DNA from: Bifidobacterium phasiani
Lineage (GTDB): Bacteria > Actinomycetota > Actinomycetes > Actinomycetales > Bifidobacteriaceae
Assembly (NCBI RefSeq): GCF_019331775.1
Contig: NZ_JAHBBD010000003.1
Coordinates: 110,875-174,874 of the forward strand
Reading direction: 5' to 3'
Length of the DNA: 64,000 bases
In this document: positions 61,947 to 64,000 of the stretch, in pieces
How the letters are laid out: every line of letters starts with the position of its first letter
How positions within the stretch are numbered: the stretch's first letter is position 1
Made by a program: the position numbers and the translations under genes
Notes under the pieces: generated by a model
Database searches by the model: none
The model's input: only the letters and a program-made list of their open reading frames with translations
What the model was told of the DNA's origin: nothing

Positions 61947-63644
61947 GTGGAGATCAATCAGCAGACGGCGGCGTTCGTGCGCGCGCACCGCACCGAGGAC
62001 GTACGGGACCTGGCGCTGCACGCCAGGCGCGACGACGGCATCGACGTGCCGTGGGCGCTCGACCAGATCGCGGGCTGGCAGATCGCGCGCCGCAAGCTGC
62101 CGCAGTGGGCGGCGTGCGACGGCATCGTATACCCGCCGCACCTGTCCATGGAGCAGTGCTCGTCCGAGGCGACGGCGCGGTACAAGGCGCGGCTGGCGCG
62201 CCGGCTGACGGCGTGCGGCGGGATGGCGGGCAATCCGGGTGTGGGCGATCCGGCGGCGGTCGGTGGGCCGGCGGGCGGTTCGCGGACCGACGACATGCCG
62301 GCGGGCGTTGGTCCGACGGGCAGCGGCTCGATGAGCGGTGGTCCGGCGGACGGTCCGCAGACCGATGCCGCGTCGCCGTGTGACGGACGGCGGGTGCGCG
62401 GCAACCCAACGGCCGGTGGGCCGGCGTGCGATGACCTGGCGCCGGACGCGGGGCCGGCGGACGTTCCTGCGGCAGGTGACGCGCCGGCATGCGATGGCCC
62501 GTCCGCCGCCCCGACCGCGAACGCCGGTCCCGCCGTCGGCCAGGCGCCGCAGAAGCGCCGTGGCAGCATGGCCGACCTGACCGGCGGGTTCGGCGTCGAC
62601 TTCTCCTATATGGCCGAGGGGTTCGCCCGGGCGACCTACGTGGAGCGCCAGCCGCACCTGTGCGCCATCGCCGAGCACAACATGGCGGTGCTGGGACTGG
62701 ACCAGGCGCAGGTCGTGCGGGCCGACGCCGAGGACCATCTCGCGCGGATGGCGCCGGTCGACGTCATCGTCGTCGACCCCGCGCGGCGCGACGAGCACGG
62801 CTCGCGCACCTACGCGGTCGCCGACTGCACGCCCGACGTGCTCGCGCTGAAGCCGCTGCTGCTGCGCAAGGCCGGCCACGTCATCGTCAAGCTGTCGCCG
62901 ATGCTGGACTGGCGCAAGACCGTCGCCGACTTCGGGGGCGCGGTGAGCGAGGTGCACATCGTCTCGGTCGGCAACGAGTGCAAGGAGCTGCTGCTGGTGC
63001 TCGAACCGCCGGAGCGCCACGACGGGCTGCGGCGGCTCGCCTGCGTCAATATCACGCCGCACGGCGAGGACGTGTTCGACGTCGTGCCCGGTGGCGCTGC
63101 GGCCCGCGGCGGTACGTCCGGCGATGGCGCGACCCACGATGGCATGGTCGGCGATGGCGCGGCCGAGTGGTCGGAGACGACTGGCACGGCCGATGCGGCC
63201 GGCGCGGCTGGTTCGCCCGGCCCGGCGGATGCGCCCGCCGTCCCGGCGCACTCCCCCGCGGCGCCGCCGGACGCCGCGTCATGGCGGTATCTGTACGAGC
63301 CGAACGCGTCGATCATGAAGGCCGGCTGCTTCGACGCTCTCGCCGAGCGCTACGGCGTCGCGCAGGTGGCCCCCAACAGCCACGTCTTCGTCTCGGCCGA
63401 ACCGGTGGACGGCTTCCCCGGGCGCGGCTTCCGCATCGAAACCGTCACGACGATGGGCCGCAAGGAGCTCAGACGCGCGCTCGCCGGCATGGACCGCGCG
63501 AACATCACCGTGCGGAACTTCCCGATGGGCGCCGAGCAGCTGCGCCGGAAGCTCAGGCTGAAGGACGGCGGTGACGTCTATCTGTTCGCCACCACGCTGC
63601 GCGACGGCCGGCGCGCGATCATCGTCACGACCAAGGCGGCGTAG
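61947..63644 (+). CDS. SAM-dependent methyltransferase with THUMP-like C-terminal domain
   Basis: A 565-residue protein. The N-terminal helical part (1-90) includes IAGWQIARRKLPQWAAC. After an Ala/Gly/Pro/Asp-rich linker (about 95-205) comes the methyltransferase core: DLTGGFGVDFSYMAEGF (SAM-binding motif I), then VDVIVVDPARRDEHGSR and VIVKLSPMLDW. A second low-complexity linker (about 380-445) precedes the C-terminal THUMP-like part with YLYEPNASIMKAGCFDAL and TVRNFPMGAEQLRRKL. GTG 61947 has GGGACG upstream, a weak site. Family members lack a proven substrate. The linkers make the protein about 150 residues longer than the core needs. Confidence 0.88.
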   Translation: MEINQQTAAFVRAHRTEDVRDLALHARRDDGIDVPWALDQIAGWQIARRKLPQWAACDGIVYPPHLSMEQCSSEATARYKARLARRLTACGGMAGNPGVGDPAAVGGPAGGSRTDDMPAGVGPTGSGSMSGGPADGPQTDAASPCDGRRVRGNPTAGGPACDDLAPDAGPADVPAAGDAPACDGPSAAPTANAGPAVGQAPQKRRGSMADLTGGFGVDFSYMAEGFARATYVERQPHLCAIAEHNMAVLGLDQAQVVRADAEDHLARMAPVDVIVVDPARRDEHGSRTYAVADCTPDVLALKPLLLRKAGHVIVKLSPMLDWRKTVADFGGAVSEVHIVSVGNECKELLLVLEPPERHDGLRRLACVNITPHGEDVFDVVPGGAAARGGTSGDGATHDGMVGDGAAEWSETTGTADAAGAAGSPGPADAPAVPAHSPAAPPDAASWRYLYEPNASIMKAGCFDALAERYGVAQVAPNSHVFVSAEPVDGFPGRGFRIETVTTMGRKELRRALAGMDRANITVRNFPMGAEQLRRKLRLKDGGDVYLFATTLRDGRRAIIVTTKAA

Positions 63645-63873
63645 CGTAGCGGCGGCGCCGCCCGCCCGCCACGCCGCGTCCGCACGTCCGCGTCCGCAGG
63701 GGTCTCACCTGGACGACCTGCACCGACGCCACCCGCAGCCACGCCGCGTCCGCGCGTCCGCAGGGTCCTCAAGGCATGCCAAAGCCGCGCGGACGGCCCC
63801 GCATCGGGTCATCCACGCGGCTCGGACGGCGAAAGACTTGTAAAGATAAGGACCGCTGCGGCAGTCGGCGGAC
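63645..63873. other. Intergenic region with 28-bp direct repeat
   Basis: GCCACGCCGCGTCCGCACGT and the next bases (63668-63702) recur in shortened form at 63738-63765 (GCCACGCCGCGTCCGCGCGT + CCGCAGGG). No gene. The region ends at the left end of an IS3-family element. Confidence 0.6.
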
Positions 63874-64000
63874 TGAACCGCACCCCGATTGTTGGACTGG
63901 AGAAATTCAGATTCGATGATCGGAGGTGCGGTTCTTGCGTATGCGGGAGGATCGGAGGAAGCGTTATGATGACGGGTTTCGGCGAGAGGCGTTGAGGCTG
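63874..64000 (+). mobile_element. Left end of an IS3-family insertion sequence (cut by window edge)
   Basis: TGAACCGCACCCCGATTGTT at 63874 is typical of an IS3-family left terminal inverted repeat. It is followed within 70 bp by the start of an OrfA-type transposase. Only the first 127 bp are in the window, so completeness and target duplication cannot be checked. Confidence 0.75.
63936..64000 (+). CDS. IS3-family transposase OrfA, 5' part only
   Basis: The frame TTG/ATG-start reads MREDRRKRYDDGFRREALRL, the N-terminus of IS3-type OrfA proteins, whose helix-turn-helix would follow. GGAGG at 63923-63927 is best spaced for the TTG at 63936; an in-frame ATG lies at 63942. Partial at the window end. 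Confidence 0.75.

Overview
The window reads as chromosomal DNA of a high-GC Bifidobacterium. This rests on the gene set: class Ib nrdHIEF, phosphoenolpyruvate carboxylase, glycogen phosphorylase, DUF3073, LacI-regulated ABC glycoside loci, and many DUF4143/DUF559 accessory proteins. It also rests on the strongly GC-biased codons, GTG starts and AGGAGG-like ribosome binding sites. No species can be named from the sequence alone.

Layout. Bases 1-545 are G-rich repetitive non-coding DNA. gdhA (minus) is divergent from a LacI regulator (2023-3048). The regulator precedes a sugar operon at 3770-8262: permease, TIM-barrel isomerase/epimerase, PfkB kinase, 3-hexulose-6-phosphate synthase-like protein and 6-phospho-3-hexuloisomerase-like protein. 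The operon starts behind three copies of a 14-bp LacI-type operator. A DUF4143 ATPase (8560-9882) follows a 23-bp iterated repeat. nrdHIEF (10445-14613) has paired NrdR-like boxes. Next come a membrane protein, tRNA-Ala and tRNA-Ile, a YgjP-like metallopeptidase, Dps, a CNNM/CBS membrane protein, a YtcJ-like amidohydrolase, AhpC and a domain-swapped AhpF-like reductase. A repeat-rich 1-kb gap then leads to a beta-carbonic anhydrase and a MarR-controlled heterodimeric ABC exporter.

Bases 30211-39652 form an oligosaccharide locus: LacI regulator, divergent binding protein, two permeases and two GH36-type enzymes. It is bracketed by two near-identical 101-bp palindromic elements in direct orientation. 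After it come a domain-permuted, membrane-anchored GH3 enzyme, a translationally coupled small membrane protein, and a convergent LytTR/GHKL two-component system.

The right part (45.6-63.6 kb) is mainly housekeeping: ppc, a ThrE-family exporter, a DUF559 protein, trpS, DUF3073, an AT-richer excalibur protein, a sterol-carrier-like protein, glgP, a small membrane protein, a rhomboid protease and a SAM methyltransferase with THUMP-like C-terminus. Between the last two lies a 1.1-kb gap with a 63-bp duplication, a 16-bp minisatellite and a cluster of DnaA boxes. The left end of an IS3-family element is cut by the window edge.

The metabolic genes fit a saccharolytic anaerobe. Sugars enter through dedicated LacI-controlled transporters, are hydrolysed or phosphorylated, and feed fructose 6-phosphate into central metabolism. 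PEP carboxylase, glycogen phosphorylase and glutamate dehydrogenase act downstream. AhpC, the AhpF-like protein and Dps provide oxidant defence. The least expected features are the hexulose-phosphate operon, the permuted AhpF-like and GH3 proteins, the 23-bp array, the element-flanked glycoside locus, the recurrent GCACAWTGTGC motif and the DnaA-box island.
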